From the NCBI GenBank assembly GCA_021796215.1, contig JAJYOK010000006.1, positions 64,201 to 128,200 of the forward strand: a DNA stretch of 64,000 nt, given 5' to 3'. The notes under the pieces were generated by a model. The model was not told the DNA's origin. It worked only from the letters and a program-made list of their open reading frames with translations, and made no database searches. This document shows, one piece after another, positions 1 to 8,681 of the stretch (position 1 is its first letter; every line of letters begins with the position of its first letter). The translations under genes were made by a program, and so were the position numbers. This DNA comes from Bacteroidota bacterium (GTDB lineage: Bacteria > Bacteroidota > Ignavibacteria > UBA10030 > UBA8401).

Positions 1-2
1 CA

Positions 3-296
3 AAATTTCGCCGGAATATTTTTCTTACAGCAAAAGAAGCGGCAAACAATATTGTGAAGCACGCCGGAGCCACGAATGTGGACGTGGAAATCGGCATCGA
101 GAACAATCAATTTCATTTGGCGTTGTGCGATAACGGTAAGGGTTTTGATCCGTCAACAATTTCCGGTTTCGGCAACGGGTTGATGAACATGCGCAAAAGG
201 ATTGAAGCGCTAGGCGGTAAGTTCGGTTTGGATTCTTGCGAGAACAAGGGAACGAAAGCGATAATTTTTGTTCCGCTTCAGACTGATGGACAATAA
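3..296 (+). CDS. Sensor histidine kinase, C-terminal ATPase part (cut by window edge)
   Basis: The frame is open from the first bases of the window, so the gene starts upstream. The visible 97 residues form the GHKL ATPase end of a NarL/LiaS-type (HisKA_3) kinase: an N-box AKEAANNIVKHAGA, a G1 box DNGKGFDP and a G2-like GFGNGLMNMRKRIEALGG near the end. This subfamily pairs with LuxR-type response regulators, and one lies directly downstream at 520-1143, so the two probably form a two-component pair. The sensor part is not visible, so the stimulus is unknown. Confidence 0.9.
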   Translation, partial: KFRRNIFLTAKEAANNIVKHAGATNVDVEIGIENNQFHLALCDNGKGFDPSTISGFGNGLMNMRKRIEALGGKFGLDSCENKGTKAIIFVPLQTDGQ

Positions 297-426
297 AGCT
301 TGAGCCACGGAATGGCGAGAATAGTCAGATGAATAGATAATTGGATTGTTGGAAAAAAGGAATCGTTCAAATCATTTCATTAATCCATTATTCCACCAAT
401 CCATAAATCCAAACTCTTTCTTTTAC

Positions 427-434
427 TACTTTTG
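427..434 (+). promoter_or_regulatory. TAnnTTTG-like promoter element before the response regulator
   Basis: The octamer TACTTTTG fits the Bacteroidota -7 consensus TAnnTTTG and lies 20 bases before an ATG (454) and 86 before the preferred GTG (520) of the response regulator. Closely related TACTTTTA boxes occur at about 1240 and 6060. No clear -33 TTTG partner is visible, so this is a weak call. Confidence 0.25.
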
Positions 435-519
435 TGGTATTGATTGCATCTCGATGGCATCATATATTTCACAGCCACATTATATTCAAAATTATCCAGA
501 ACAACAGAACGAAAGGCAC

Positions 520-1143
520 GTGATCACTGTTGCCATAGTTGAAGACATTGCGGAAATCAGGAACGGGCTGGCGGCACTGATTAACGGTTCGGAGGGATTT
601 CAGTGTACCGGCGTTTATCCCGATGCAGAAGAAGCGCTCGCCAAAATTCCCGATGAACTTCCCGATGTCGTGTTGATGGATATAAATTTACCCGGCATGT
701 CGGGAATTGAATGCATCCAGAAATTGAAAGCACTCGTTCCCGCCCTTCAGGTTATGATGCTTACCGTATTTGAAGATGAAGACCAAATCTTTAAATCTAT
801 TCTAGCCGGCGCGAGCGGTTATTTGCTGAAAAAAACGCCGCCGGTAAAATTGCTTGAAGCGATTCAGGATTTGCACAATGGCGGTTCACCCATGTCAACA
901 GGAATTGCGCGCAAGGTTGTTCATGCGTTTCAGTTAATGGGAGCTTCATCAAAGGAAACTGAAAATCTCAGCAAACGCGAGCAGGAAATTCTTTCTTATC
1001 TTGCCAAGGGATACCGCTATAAAGAAATTGCCGACACCCTTTCAATCAGTATTGAAACCGTCCGCACACACCTCCGCAACATCTACGAAAAACTCCACGT
1101 TCGCTCCCGCACTGAAGCCGTGTTGAAATATTTGAACAGGTGA
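520..1143 (+). CDS. NarL/FixJ-family DNA-binding response regulator
   Basis: A receiver domain (about residues 1-120) is followed by a LuxR-type helix-turn-helix (about 140-205). Acidic residues for metal binding are in VEDIAE, the phospho-acceptor Asp is in VLMDINLPG, and the conserved Lys is in LLKKTPP. The C-terminal LSKREQEILSYLAKGYRYKE block and the SIETVRTHLRNIYEKL recognition helix are typical of NarL. I chose GTG at 520 because the receiver begins there and GAAAGG sits just upstream; ATG at 454 in the same frame is an alternative. It should be the partner of the kinase ending at 296. Confidence 0.85.
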   Translation: MITVAIVEDIAEIRNGLAALINGSEGFQCTGVYPDAEEALAKIPDELPDVVLMDINLPGMSGIECIQKLKALVPALQVMMLTVFEDEDQIFKSILAGASGYLLKKTPPVKLLEAIQDLHNGGSPMSTGIARKVVHAFQLMGASSKETENLSKREQEILSYLAKGYRYKEIADTLSISIETVRTHLRNIYEKLHVRSRTEAVLKYLNR

Positions 1144-1442
1144 GATTGGTGTCTCGAGTCTCGAGATTCAGGTGCCGCCTCTGGCGGAGAAGTTTCACAT
1201 TCCATTTTCCCTCTTTCATCTTCCCTGAATAAAAATTACTACTTTTATGCGATTGTGCGCGAGAGTGCTGTGTAGTATTTTCACGGGCAGTGTGGAACGA
1301 AAACGAATCGCTGAATTAACAAACAGAAAAATCGTTCACATCACACGGCAATTTCCAGATTTTTCTCTGCGTCGCAATGGTGACGGTCGATAATTGCTGA
1401 TTTTCAATTCCCAAAATTTAAACTGAAAAAAGGTGGTTAGTA
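1144..1442. other. Intergenic stretch with two hairpins and a promoter-like repeat
   Basis: No gene is seen. Just after the response regulator stop lies a tight inverted repeat TCTCGAG-T-CTCGAGA (1152-1166), then a hairpin CCGCC-TCT-GGCGG (1175-1187). Neither is followed by a T-run. A 24-base sequence starting AATTACTACTTTTATG (1234-1257) recurs almost exactly at 6054-6077. It may carry the promoter for the secreted repeat protein that starts at 1443. Confidence 0.5.
1234..1257 (+). repeat. Promoter-like repeat, copy 1
   Basis: AATTACTACTTTTATG, one variable base, then GATTGTG. The same 24 bases occur at 6054-6077 with one difference. Each copy lies downstream of one gene and upstream of another transcription unit, and contains TACTTTTA, close to the Bacteroidota -7 element TAnnTTTG. 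Whether it is a promoter or a dispersed repeat cannot be settled here. Confidence 0.4.
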
Positions 1443-3524
1443 ATGAAAAAGACACTTTCGTTATTGTTTGCAATTACACTTGTTTCGTTTCACCAATCCG
1501 GGGCTCAGTGGGTTCAAACCGGCGGTCCAACCGGAGGCAATATCAGTTCGTTTGCAGTTTCGGGTTCGAATATTTTTGCCGCGACATATGGCAGCGGCAT
1601 TTTCCGTTCAACAGACAACGGAGAGAGTTGGACCGCGGCGAGCAACGGCTTGGCAGACTTGCAGGTTTGGCGTATCGCCGCTTATGATACTCTGCTATTT
1701 GCCGGAACTCAGGGGGGCGGTCTCTTTTATTCAACAGACAGTGGAACAAGCTGGACTAAATCGGGTACAATGGCTTGCATTACAGCATTTACCTCTTTGG
1801 CGGATACTACTCTTTTTATCGGTACTTACAGCGGCGTTTATCGCTCTCTCGACACCGGAAAGACGTGGACCGCCATCAACACCGGGTTGTCGAACACGTA
1901 CATTTACTCTCTTGCTGTTTCCGATACCGTGCTTTTTGCAGGAACATCAAACGGCGGCGTTTTCCGTTCCACCAACAAAGGCACAAGCTGGACGGCAGTC
2001 AATTCTGGTTTGACGAACAAATATGTCAACGCACTTTGTGTTTTCGATACAGTTCTTTTTGCGGGGACAAACAACGGCGTCTTTCGTTCTACTAACAATG
2101 GTACAAGCTGGACAGCCGCGAGCACGGGGTTGGCAAATTATACCTCAGTCAAATCGTTCATCGTTTCCGATATGAGTCTTTTTGCTGCTACAAATATCGG
2201 CGCATTCCTTTCTTCAAATGGCGGGGCGAGCTGGAATGCCGTTGATACCGGCTTAACAAATAAGCAAATTGACGACATCACCGTTTTAGGTACAAATCTT
2301 TTTGCAGGAACGTATGGCGGCGGAGTTTTCCGTTCAACGAACAATGGCACAGACTGGACTGAAGTTAACACAGGTATAATCAACACCACGGTTATCACAC
2401 TTGCAGTTAGCGGTTCAAATCTTTTTGCAGGAACAACCACCCGTGGAGTTTTTCTTTCCACCAACAACGGCACAAGCTGGGAGGTTCTCGATTCCGGGCT
2501 GACGAACCTTGCTGTTCAAGCGATCGCAATTTCAGGAACAAATATTTTTGCTGGAACCAGTGGCGGCGGAGTTTTTCTTTCTACCAACAACGGCACAAGC
2601 TGGAATGCTGTCAACACCGGCTTATCAAATTTGTATATTAACAATCTTGCCTTTTTTAACACAAGCCTTTTTGCCACGACTTCGAGCGGCGTATATCGCA
2701 CTACAGACAGTGGCTCAAATTGGGCACACGTTGACTCTGGTTTAACCAATCCTTATACGGGCGCCATTGCCATTTCTGGCTCAAATATTTTTGTAGCAAC
2801 TGCCGGCGGCGGAGTTTTTCTTTCTACCGACAACGGGACAAGTTGGGCGGCAGTAGATTCAGGGTTGGGAACCACGTCCTACGTTGATGCTCTTGGTTTC
2901 GGCGAAGACGGCACAAATTTTTTTGCCGGAATGAGGAGCAATAATATTTTTCATTCTACAAACAACGGCACAAGCTGGGCGGAAGTTGGTTATCCGAATG
3001 CTCCGTGGGTAAGTTGCTTTGCCGCATCCGGCACGGGTGTTTTTGCCGGCACTAACTACAGCGGCGGGCCGGGTGTTTACTTTTCATCCGATACCGGCGC
3101 GACATGGACAGCAGTTAATGACGGCTTGGATTATGGTCAGGTCTTCTCACTTGTTGTCTCCGGTACAGATCTTTTTGCTGCGACAATTAATGGCGGTGTG
3201 TGGAAGCGTCCATTGTCAGAACTAATTACCTCCGTTGAACAGCGCTCAGCCGGTATGCCATCTCAATTCAGTCTTAGCCAGAATTATCCAAATCCGTTTA
3301 ATCCCGGCACGAAGATCGAATATAGAATATCGAATACAGAATTCGTGACGCTGAAGGTGTTCGATGTTTTGGGAAGAGAAGTTGCAACGCTTGTGAACGA
3401 ACGGAAATCACCCGGAACGTACGAAGCGAATTTTGACGCAAGCAAATTTTCAAGCGGCGTGTATTTCTACCAGCTTCGCAACGGAACGAACGCGGAGACA
3501 AAGCAAATGGTGCTGGTGAAGTGA
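1443..3524 (+). CDS. Secreted Asp-box beta-propeller repeat protein with type IX secretion signal
   Basis: 693 residues. A signal peptide (about 1-21, ending near HQSGA) is followed by about 14 repeats of roughly 42 residues with core LFAGTxxGGVFRSTNNGTSW. Thirteen of these carry the Asp-box S-x-[DN]-x-G-x-[ST]-W, as in BNR/sialidase-type propellers. The last 80 residues form a T9SS type A sorting domain: NYPNPFNP, then VFDVLGREVATLV and SSGVYFYQL. The protein should cross the inner membrane by Sec and be exported by T9SS to the surface. AGGTGG precedes the ATG. Asp-boxes are structural, so no enzyme activity is implied. The repeats are close in DNA sequence, so copy number may vary between strains. 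Confidence 0.9.
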   Translation: MKKTLSLLFAITLVSFHQSGAQWVQTGGPTGGNISSFAVSGSNIFAATYGSGIFRSTDNGESWTAASNGLADLQVWRIAAYDTLLFAGTQGGGLFYSTDSGTSWTKSGTMACITAFTSLADTTLFIGTYSGVYRSLDTGKTWTAINTGLSNTYIYSLAVSDTVLFAGTSNGGVFRSTNKGTSWTAVNSGLTNKYVNALCVFDTVLFAGTNNGVFRSTNNGTSWTAASTGLANYTSVKSFIVSDMSLFAATNIGAFLSSNGGASWNAVDTGLTNKQIDDITVLGTNLFAGTYGGGVFRSTNNGTDWTEVNTGIINTTVITLAVSGSNLFAGTTTRGVFLSTNNGTSWEVLDSGLTNLAVQAIAISGTNIFAGTSGGGVFLSTNNGTSWNAVNTGLSNLYINNLAFFNTSLFATTSSGVYRTTDSGSNWAHVDSGLTNPYTGAIAISGSNIFVATAGGGVFLSTDNGTSWAAVDSGLGTTSYVDALGFGEDGTNFFAGMRSNNIFHSTNNGTSWAEVGYPNAPWVSCFAASGTGVFAGTNYSGGPGVYFSSDTGATWTAVNDGLDYGQVFSLVVSGTDLFAATINGGVWKRPLSELITSVEQRSAGMPSQFSLSQNYPNPFNPGTKIEYRISNTEFVTLKVFDVLGREVATLVNERKSPGTYEANFDASKFSSGVYFYQLRNGTNAETKQMVLVK

Positions 3525-3589
3525 AAAAGACCGGAAGCGCAGAAAGAATTCCAAAGCTCCAAACACATTTCTCAACTAAAGGAGGGTTT

Positions 3590-6046
3590 ATGTTTCAGAT
3601 AACGCAGCGCACGATGTTTCGGGTGATTGCCGGCGCATTTTTTATTTTGAGCGCAGTTCTAGCGAAAGACAACGACAAACCGAAATGGAAAGCAGAGCTT
3701 GATGACGACATTAATGCCATTCGCTTCATTGATAACGACGAGCAGCACGTTCTGCTTGCGAGCGGCAAATACGTTTACCTTTACGATGCCATCTCAGGGC
3801 AGAAGGTCTGGAATAAAAAGATTGACGACTATGAGAAAAAAGGAATTCATTACCACATGCTCGGCGACAAATTTCTCGTCAGCACATCGGATGCAGTTCA
3901 GTGCTACGAAGTTCTCACGGGCAAGCTCTTGTGGGAAACGAAGCTGAAAGATATTGACCAGAGCGATTTTCAGTGGGCGGATGAAATTACACCTGCGGTT
4001 ATTACGCTCGCGTATGATAATGTTGAAGTTGGAATAGACCTCACAACCGGCAAAGAACTCTGGCGCGCAGAACACAAAATGCATTCTGATCTCCATTCTT
4101 CATTCAGGTGGATGCCTGTTGATGACAAGACTCTGCAGATCTTAAGTCTGTCTGGCGGGAAAATGGTATTGTTCGATTACGTTAACGGCAAAACACTATG
4201 CACCGCAGAGGATGCTGAGTACAACTCCGATCTTGTGAAGAATGGAACTCCTGTTTATTATCACGGGAATAACACGCCGGCATTCGTCGTACTTCTTGAC
4301 GATGAAGTACTCATTTTCGATTGCAAGCAGGGAAAAATTCTCAATCGCCTTCCATTGAAAATGAATACCGACGGCACAATTCTCTACGCCGCGAACAACG
4401 GCTGTGTTGTGTTAGGGAAAGAAAAATCGCTTTATATCGGTGACAACGGAAATGTCTCAGAATTAAATTTCACGGTGTCGGATTTCAAACAGGTTCGTCC
4501 GATTACCGCCAACAATCAGAACATTGCGTTGATTGCCCTCGTCAACAAAATGGTAGCGGTAGATGAAGGAAGCGGAAAAATTCTCTGGTCTTCTGCGGCG
4601 AACGATCCGTCATATGAAGGATATATTCATCGGTTTGTGAAACTGGACGGGCAAAATCTTATTTGTACCTATGCGCGTCCGCGTAATTCCGGCGATGAAG
4701 AAGGAACAATGCTGTTCGTGATGAGTGTAGATGCGTTGAGCGGAAAAGTGAATTTCCGAACACCGGTAGCATTTACAGAATACGTTCCGTCATCGGGCGG
4801 CGGATTTTTCAAGGCATATCTTGCCGTAGCAACGATGGGATTGTCGCTGCTTGCAAACAGCTCCGGGCCCGGCGAAAGCATGGGCATAGATTATATGACA
4901 ATGGAAGACGGTGATAACATTGTTGTCAACATTGCAACGGTGAAAGGCGCACTGAATCCGGACACGCGAAAAACTACCGGTGAAGGATTTTGTGCGGTCA
5001 ACATGAAAACCGGCGCCGTTGCATACAAGAATTATTTTGAAGTGATGGAAGGAATAGATGCAGATGTGAAAGATTACCTTCAATCGCTTCGTGACGGGAA
5101 CACGTTTTACCTTAACGGCTACAAAAAGCTGATTGCATTCGATCTTCAAAACGGGAAAGTGTTGTGGACGCTCGGGAAGGAGCTTGATGGACAAGTTTTC
5201 AATCTTGATCTTGTGGACGGTGTGCTGTATGCAAAGCTTGGACAAAAACAGCAGTCGGCTATTTACGATCCCGGCGATCACAGCTTTTCTGCGTACATGA
5301 ACAACTATGCACGCGATGCGAGTATTAAATTCAAAAAGCAATTCGATAAAGATCCATACGGTTTTGCGGCGATCGATCCGGCATCGGGAAAACTTCTTTG
5401 GCGCTTTGAAACCGACGAAGACCCTTCAATGGCAACGCGCGAGTTTGAGCTTGGCACTCCATATGCCGGTTCAGTCTGGAATGTTCTGAGCACTACTGCC
5501 GGCGATTTTACTCCGATCGTACAGAGTTTTGATTTCACGAAATTTTATCAGCCAGCCACAAAACGGTTGTTTTATTCGGACGGCTCAAAACTTTACGCGA
5601 TTCAAGCGGGCGTAAAAAGCTCAGACGACCCTGTGTGGGAAACAAAATTAGGAAGCGTTGATGCCGGTAAATTCGACTTTGAGAAATCGTTTTCCTACAA
5701 CGAGCGTAAAGATGAAATGGCAAAGCCGCTCGGCGTTTCGTATGACGGCAAAAACCTGCTTGCGTTTGGAACCGATGGTATTGCATCGGTTGATCCATCT
5801 ACCGGCAAAGCAAAATGGAGCCACGAGTGGGATTTCTCCATGGAAACAATGAAGGTCTACCCAGAAGTCGCCGGCGACAAAATATTTTACTGTGTCGGCG
5901 GAGAATTCGCGAAAGTGAATCTTGACAACGGCAGCACCGACTGGCAGGTAGAAGTGGATAAGAAAGCGAGCATCTACTTTTCGCCCAAGCGGACATTTGC
6001 CGTCAGCCTCTACAAAGACGAAGCGTCGGGTTTTGATATGCGGTAG
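3590..6046 (+). CDS. Exported PQQ-like beta-propeller protein
   Basis: 818 residues from the ATG at 3590. That start has a near-perfect AAAGGAGGG site and gives an N-terminal signal peptide (FRVIAGAFFILSAVLA). The frame is open further upstream, but that would overlap the previous gene. The body has repeated pyrrolo-quinoline-quinone-type blades, for example YLYDAISGQKVW, YEVLTGKLLWE, IDLTTGKELWR, IDPASGKLLWRF and VDPSTGKAKWS. Such propellers occur in BamB-like scaffolds and in exported proteins of unknown role. No lipobox Cys or T9SS tail is seen, so a periplasmic location is likely. Specific function unknown. Confidence 0.8.
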   Translation: MFQITQRTMFRVIAGAFFILSAVLAKDNDKPKWKAELDDDINAIRFIDNDEQHVLLASGKYVYLYDAISGQKVWNKKIDDYEKKGIHYHMLGDKFLVSTSDAVQCYEVLTGKLLWETKLKDIDQSDFQWADEITPAVITLAYDNVEVGIDLTTGKELWRAEHKMHSDLHSSFRWMPVDDKTLQILSLSGGKMVLFDYVNGKTLCTAEDAEYNSDLVKNGTPVYYHGNNTPAFVVLLDDEVLIFDCKQGKILNRLPLKMNTDGTILYAANNGCVVLGKEKSLYIGDNGNVSELNFTVSDFKQVRPITANNQNIALIALVNKMVAVDEGSGKILWSSAANDPSYEGYIHRFVKLDGQNLICTYARPRNSGDEEGTMLFVMSVDALSGKVNFRTPVAFTEYVPSSGGGFFKAYLAVATMGLSLLANSSGPGESMGIDYMTMEDGDNIVVNIATVKGALNPDTRKTTGEGFCAVNMKTGAVAYKNYFEVMEGIDADVKDYLQSLRDGNTFYLNGYKKLIAFDLQNGKVLWTLGKELDGQVFNLDLVDGVLYAKLGQKQQSAIYDPGDHSFSAYMNNYARDASIKFKKQFDKDPYGFAAIDPASGKLLWRFETDEDPSMATREFELGTPYAGSVWNVLSTTAGDFTPIVQSFDFTKFYQPATKRLFYSDGSKLYAIQAGVKSSDDPVWETKLGSVDAGKFDFEKSFSYNERKDEMAKPLGVSYDGKNLLAFGTDGIASVDPSTGKAKWSHEWDFSMETMKVYPEVAGDKIFYCVGGEFAKVNLDNGSTDWQVEVDKKASIYFSPKRTFAVSLYKDEASGFDMR

Positions 6047-6053
6047 AAGGTGG

Positions 6054-6077
6054 AATTACTACTTTTATGTGATTGTG
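6054..6077 (+). repeat. Promoter-like repeat, copy 2
   Basis: Near-identical to 1234-1257 (AATTACTACTTTTATG, one variable base, GATTGTG). No plus-strand protein gene follows; the next gene (rluE) is convergent. If this copy is a promoter, its transcript would run into the folded element at 6147-6275. Confidence 0.4.
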
Positions 6078-6146
6078 GAGTGTGCGGCACATTGATATAT
6101 TTGACAGTGAGAAAATTCAAAGACGTCACATTCTAAAATTCTTTAG

Positions 6147-6275
6147 CCCGGCTTTGTTTCATAAACAGCGTTTTCGATCTCCACGGGAGGCAGGTTGAAA
6201 ATCTCGTCCTTCCGAGTTCTCGGAAGAGGCGGATTGCGGCGCTTATGAAGGCAGAAATGAAGCCGGGATTTTTTT
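6147..6275 (+). ncRNA. Candidate structured RNA or palindromic element ending in a T-run
   Basis: Nested inverted repeats are seen: CCCGGCTT (6147-6154) with AAGCCGGG (6260-6267), TTCATAA (6158-6164) with TTATGAA (6243-6249), and an inner hairpin CTTCCGAG-TT-CTCGGAAG (6209-6226). The outer stem is followed directly by ATTTTTTT, as in an intrinsic terminator. The promoter-like repeat at 6054 lies about 90 bases upstream. It could be a small RNA, or a MITE/REP-like dispersed palindrome whose minus strand has a short open frame. It does not match the conserved core of SRP RNA, and I cannot assign it to a known RNA family. Confidence 0.4.
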
Positions 6276-6356
6276 AGGCTTGAATCGCATCCCGATATGA
6301 AGTGTCGGGAGAAAGCGCGGCGTTACAGTTTTTGTCTCCTGACTGTGGCGCCGTTT

Positions 6357-6938
6357 TTATGTACACAATGTCGCAGCAGGTTTTTCTATTGCGCGCCATT
6401 CGCCAGGCTGCAAACCATCAAGTGACAAATTGCCGATTTTAATTCTTATCAATCTTAGCGTGGGGTGATTGACCGCCGCCGTCATTCTGCGAACCTGCCG
6501 ATTCCGCCCTTCCCGTAACGTAATTTCAATCCATGCGGTTGGTACGCTTAGCCGTTCACGAACAGGAACGCTGCGCGGTGGAAACTTTGGTTCTTCACTT
6601 AAAAGCGCGACATCGGCAGGCTTTGTTTTTTTCCCTTTAACGATGACGCCGTCTCGTAATTGTTGAAGCGCATCTTCAGACGGAATCCGTTCTACCTGTA
6701 CAAGATATGTTCGCGGATGTTCAAATGCCGGGTCGGTAAATTGGTGATTGATGTCGTTATCGTTTGTAAGAAGGAGCAACCCCTCACTGTCCATATCGAG
6801 CCGCCCGACAGAATACACGTCTTGCGGAAAGGGACCAAACTCTTTCAATGTCCGTCTTTTGTGTCTATCGGTGAACTGGCTGAGCACACCATATGGCTTA
6901 TGGAAAAGAATATAATGGTATTGATGCGGAGATTTCAT
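6357..6938 (-). CDS. rluE: 23S rRNA pseudouridine synthase, RluE type
   Basis: 193 residues of the RsuA/RluB/E/F family. KPYGVLSQFTD, the catalytic-Asp motif GRLDMDSEGLLLLTND and the tail EGRNRQVRRMTAAVNHPTLRLIRIKIG closely resemble RluE, which makes pseudouridine 2457 in 23S rRNA (E. coli numbering). As in RluE, there is no N-terminal S4 domain. ATG at 6938 is preferred because it leaves a 22-base gap after the DUF2461 gene and begins just before the conserved core; a longer in-frame start at 7031 would overlap that gene. It is the last gene of the run transcribed from murQ. Confidence 0.88.
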   Translation of the reverse strand: MKSPHQYHYILFHKPYGVLSQFTDRHKRRTLKEFGPFPQDVYSVGRLDMDSEGLLLLTNDNDINHQFTDPAFEHPRTYLVQVERIPSEDALQQLRDGVIVKGKKTKPADVALLSEEPKFPPRSVPVRERLSVPTAWIEITLREGRNRQVRRMTAAVNHPTLRLIRIKIGNLSLDGLQPGEWRAIEKPAATLCT

Positions 6939-6960
6939 GCCAAAGAGAAGAGACCGCCCG

Positions 6961-7701
6961 TTATCGGACAGATACTTTTGTGTATCCCATTGCGTTATTG
7001 AGAAAGCGAACAAGCGGCGTTGCTTCTTCAAAAATATCAGAAATCATTTTAGGAAATGATTCTGAATAACTTTTTTGTTCCGGCAGCGTCACACCGACAA
7101 AAAATTGTTTTAGTTTTAGCCACTCGGACATTGGGTGATCCGGTTCGAAACCTTGCGGTACGCGCTGTAGGCGATTGCCTTCCAACTTACCGAATCGTTT
7201 TTTGAAACTTTTATTTTCGACGATAGAAAGGAAGTTGTTTGCATTTGCAGCAACTGCATGGCGAATTTTTTTGAGCTGATCATTATCCGGCATGTAAATT
7301 CCGCCGCCGAGGAAAACCTCTCCCGGTTCGATGTGAAGATAATAACCCGAGCCCTCGATTCCCTTTGGTTTGCCCCGAATAACGAAGTGTGCGGCGACAT
7401 GAGTTTTGTAAGGTGTTTTGTCTTTGCTGAACCGAATATCGCGATAAATCCGGAATAGAGAGCGTTTTGGATTTGCGTCGAACTCCGGTGCAAACTTATC
7501 AAAGTAAGGCTGAAGCGAAGCGATAAGCGCCTGCATTGGCAGTTTCACAAATGTTTCATAATCCATTTTGTGTTTTTCAAACCACTCCCGGTTGTTATTT
7601 CGTTTCAGCTTTTGAAGGAATGCAATGCCTTCTTTTGGAAATCCTGAAAAAGGAGGGAATAGTTCTTCGTCAAATGGCAAATGTGGAATATGTGTTTTCA
7701 T
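6961..7701 (-). CDS. DUF2461 family protein
   Basis: 246 residues matching the DUF2461/TIGR02453 family. Landmarks are FLQKLKRNNNREWFEKHK near the N-terminus, FRIYRDIRFSKDKTPYKTH in the middle, and GYYLHIEPGEVFLGGGIYMP. The function of the family is not established. Its start codon overlaps the murQ stop by four bases (ATGA), so the two are probably translationally coupled. rluE follows. No signal peptide or membrane segment is seen, so the product is probably cytoplasmic. Confidence 0.85.
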   Translation of the reverse strand: MKTHIPHLPFDEELFPPFSGFPKEGIAFLQKLKRNNNREWFEKHKMDYETFVKLPMQALIASLQPYFDKFAPEFDANPKRSLFRIYRDIRFSKDKTPYKTHVAAHFVIRGKPKGIEGSGYYLHIEPGEVFLGGGIYMPDNDQLKKIRHAVAANANNFLSIVENKSFKKRFGKLEGNRLQRVPQGFEPDHPMSEWLKLKQFFVGVTLPEQKSYSESFPKMISDIFEEATPLVRFLNNAMGYTKVSVR

Positions 7702-8666
7702 AAAGATTCTTGTGCGTGATAAACCCTTCCTTCGATTGCAGCGCGAACAAAACCATCAGCCTTCTTCAAGCGCATTTTTGCTTCTTCTTTTCCCACATTT
7801 GCCTTAATCATTACCAGCGCAGTTTTTACATGGAAATCAGCCTTTTCCAAAAAATCAGCAGCCTGGTCATAACCAATGCCCGTTATTGTCATAACAATAC
7901 GTTTTGCACGTTCGCGTAGTTTTTGGTTTGTCATTTGAAGGTCAATCATCATGTTCTCGTACACTTTTCCCATTCGAATCATAGCAGTTGTGGTGACCAT
8001 GTTGAGAACAAGCTTTTGAGCGGTTCCGGATTTCATGCGCGTAGATCCCATCACAACTTCAGGGCCGACTTCCGGACAAATTGCAACATCAATTGCCCGG
8101 GCAAGCTCCGCATATTCAGGCGCATCAAACTTGGAGCGCGGATTTGTAGTAACATAAAGCGTGTGCGAGCCAAGTTCCCTCGCTCGTTTTACAGCACCTA
8201 CTACGTACGGTGTGCGAAGGCTTGCAGCGATACCACAAACCACATCCTTTTTTGTAACATGTAAGCGGTCGATCTCTTTTGCGCCGTTTTCTTCCTTGTC
8301 TTCCGCTCCCTCCTGTGCGCGAAACATTGCCTTTTCGCCGCCGGCAATAAATCCCTGAACAAGTTCATAGGGCACGCCATACGTCGGCGGGCATTCTACG
8401 GCATCAAGCACGCCGAGTCGCCCGCTTGTACCCGCACCGACGTAGATCAATCTTCCGCCGTTGCGAAACGCGTGAACAACAAGCTCGACCGCCTTTGTGA
8501 TATAAGGTATTTCTTTTTCTACCGCAAAAGGTATTTTCTTGTCTTCATCGTTTATGATTGTAAGAATTTCTTTGATTGACCGGGCATCAATATCCATGCT
8601 GGCCGGATTTCGTTGCTCGGTTGTAAGATGGTTTAGCTGGTCAAATAATGTTTTTTGTTTAGTCAA
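7698..8666 (-). CDS. murQ: N-acetylmuramic acid 6-phosphate etherase
   Basis: 322 residues, close to the usual length. MurQ cleaves the D-lactyl ether of MurNAc-6-phosphate to give GlcNAc-6-phosphate in cell-wall recycling. The SIS fold shows its sugar-phosphate loop YVGAGTSGRLGVLDAVECPP, and GSTRMKSGTAQKLVLNM is a family signature. The N-terminal LTTEQRNPAS is also typical. No PTS transporter, AnmK or MurK gene lies nearby, so the source of MurNAc-6-phosphate cannot be told from this window. The stop overlaps the DUF2461 start. The gene begins 15 bases after rsmG, so it may belong to one long transcript with rsmG, mnmG and mnmE. Confidence 0.95.
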   Translation of the reverse strand: MTKQKTLFDQLNHLTTEQRNPASMDIDARSIKEILTIINDEDKKIPFAVEKEIPYITKAVELVVHAFRNGGRLIYVGAGTSGRLGVLDAVECPPTYGVPYELVQGFIAGGEKAMFRAQEGAEDKEENGAKEIDRLHVTKKDVVCGIAASLRTPYVVGAVKRARELGSHTLYVTTNPRSKFDAPEYAELARAIDVAICPEVGPEVVMGSTRMKSGTAQKLVLNMVTTTAMIRMGKVYENMMIDLQMTNQKLRERAKRIVMTITGIGYDQAADFLEKADFHVKTALVMIKANVGKEEAKMRLKKADGFVRAAIEGRVYHAQESL

Positions 8667-8681
8667 GGTGATTGTGTGCTT

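Noticed and set aside
1550-3100. Tandem DNA repeat array or CRISPR
   Set aside because: The periodicity is explained by the protein's roughly 42-residue repeats; there are no conserved direct repeats with unique spacers.
1443-3524. Sialidase (BNR repeat enzyme)
   Set aside because: Asp-boxes alone are structural; no catalytic Arg triad or FRIP motif was found.
6147-6275. Signal recognition particle RNA or 6S RNA
   Set aside because: The conserved SRP domain IV loop (GGAA with the AGCAG side) is not found on either strand, and 6S features are not evident.
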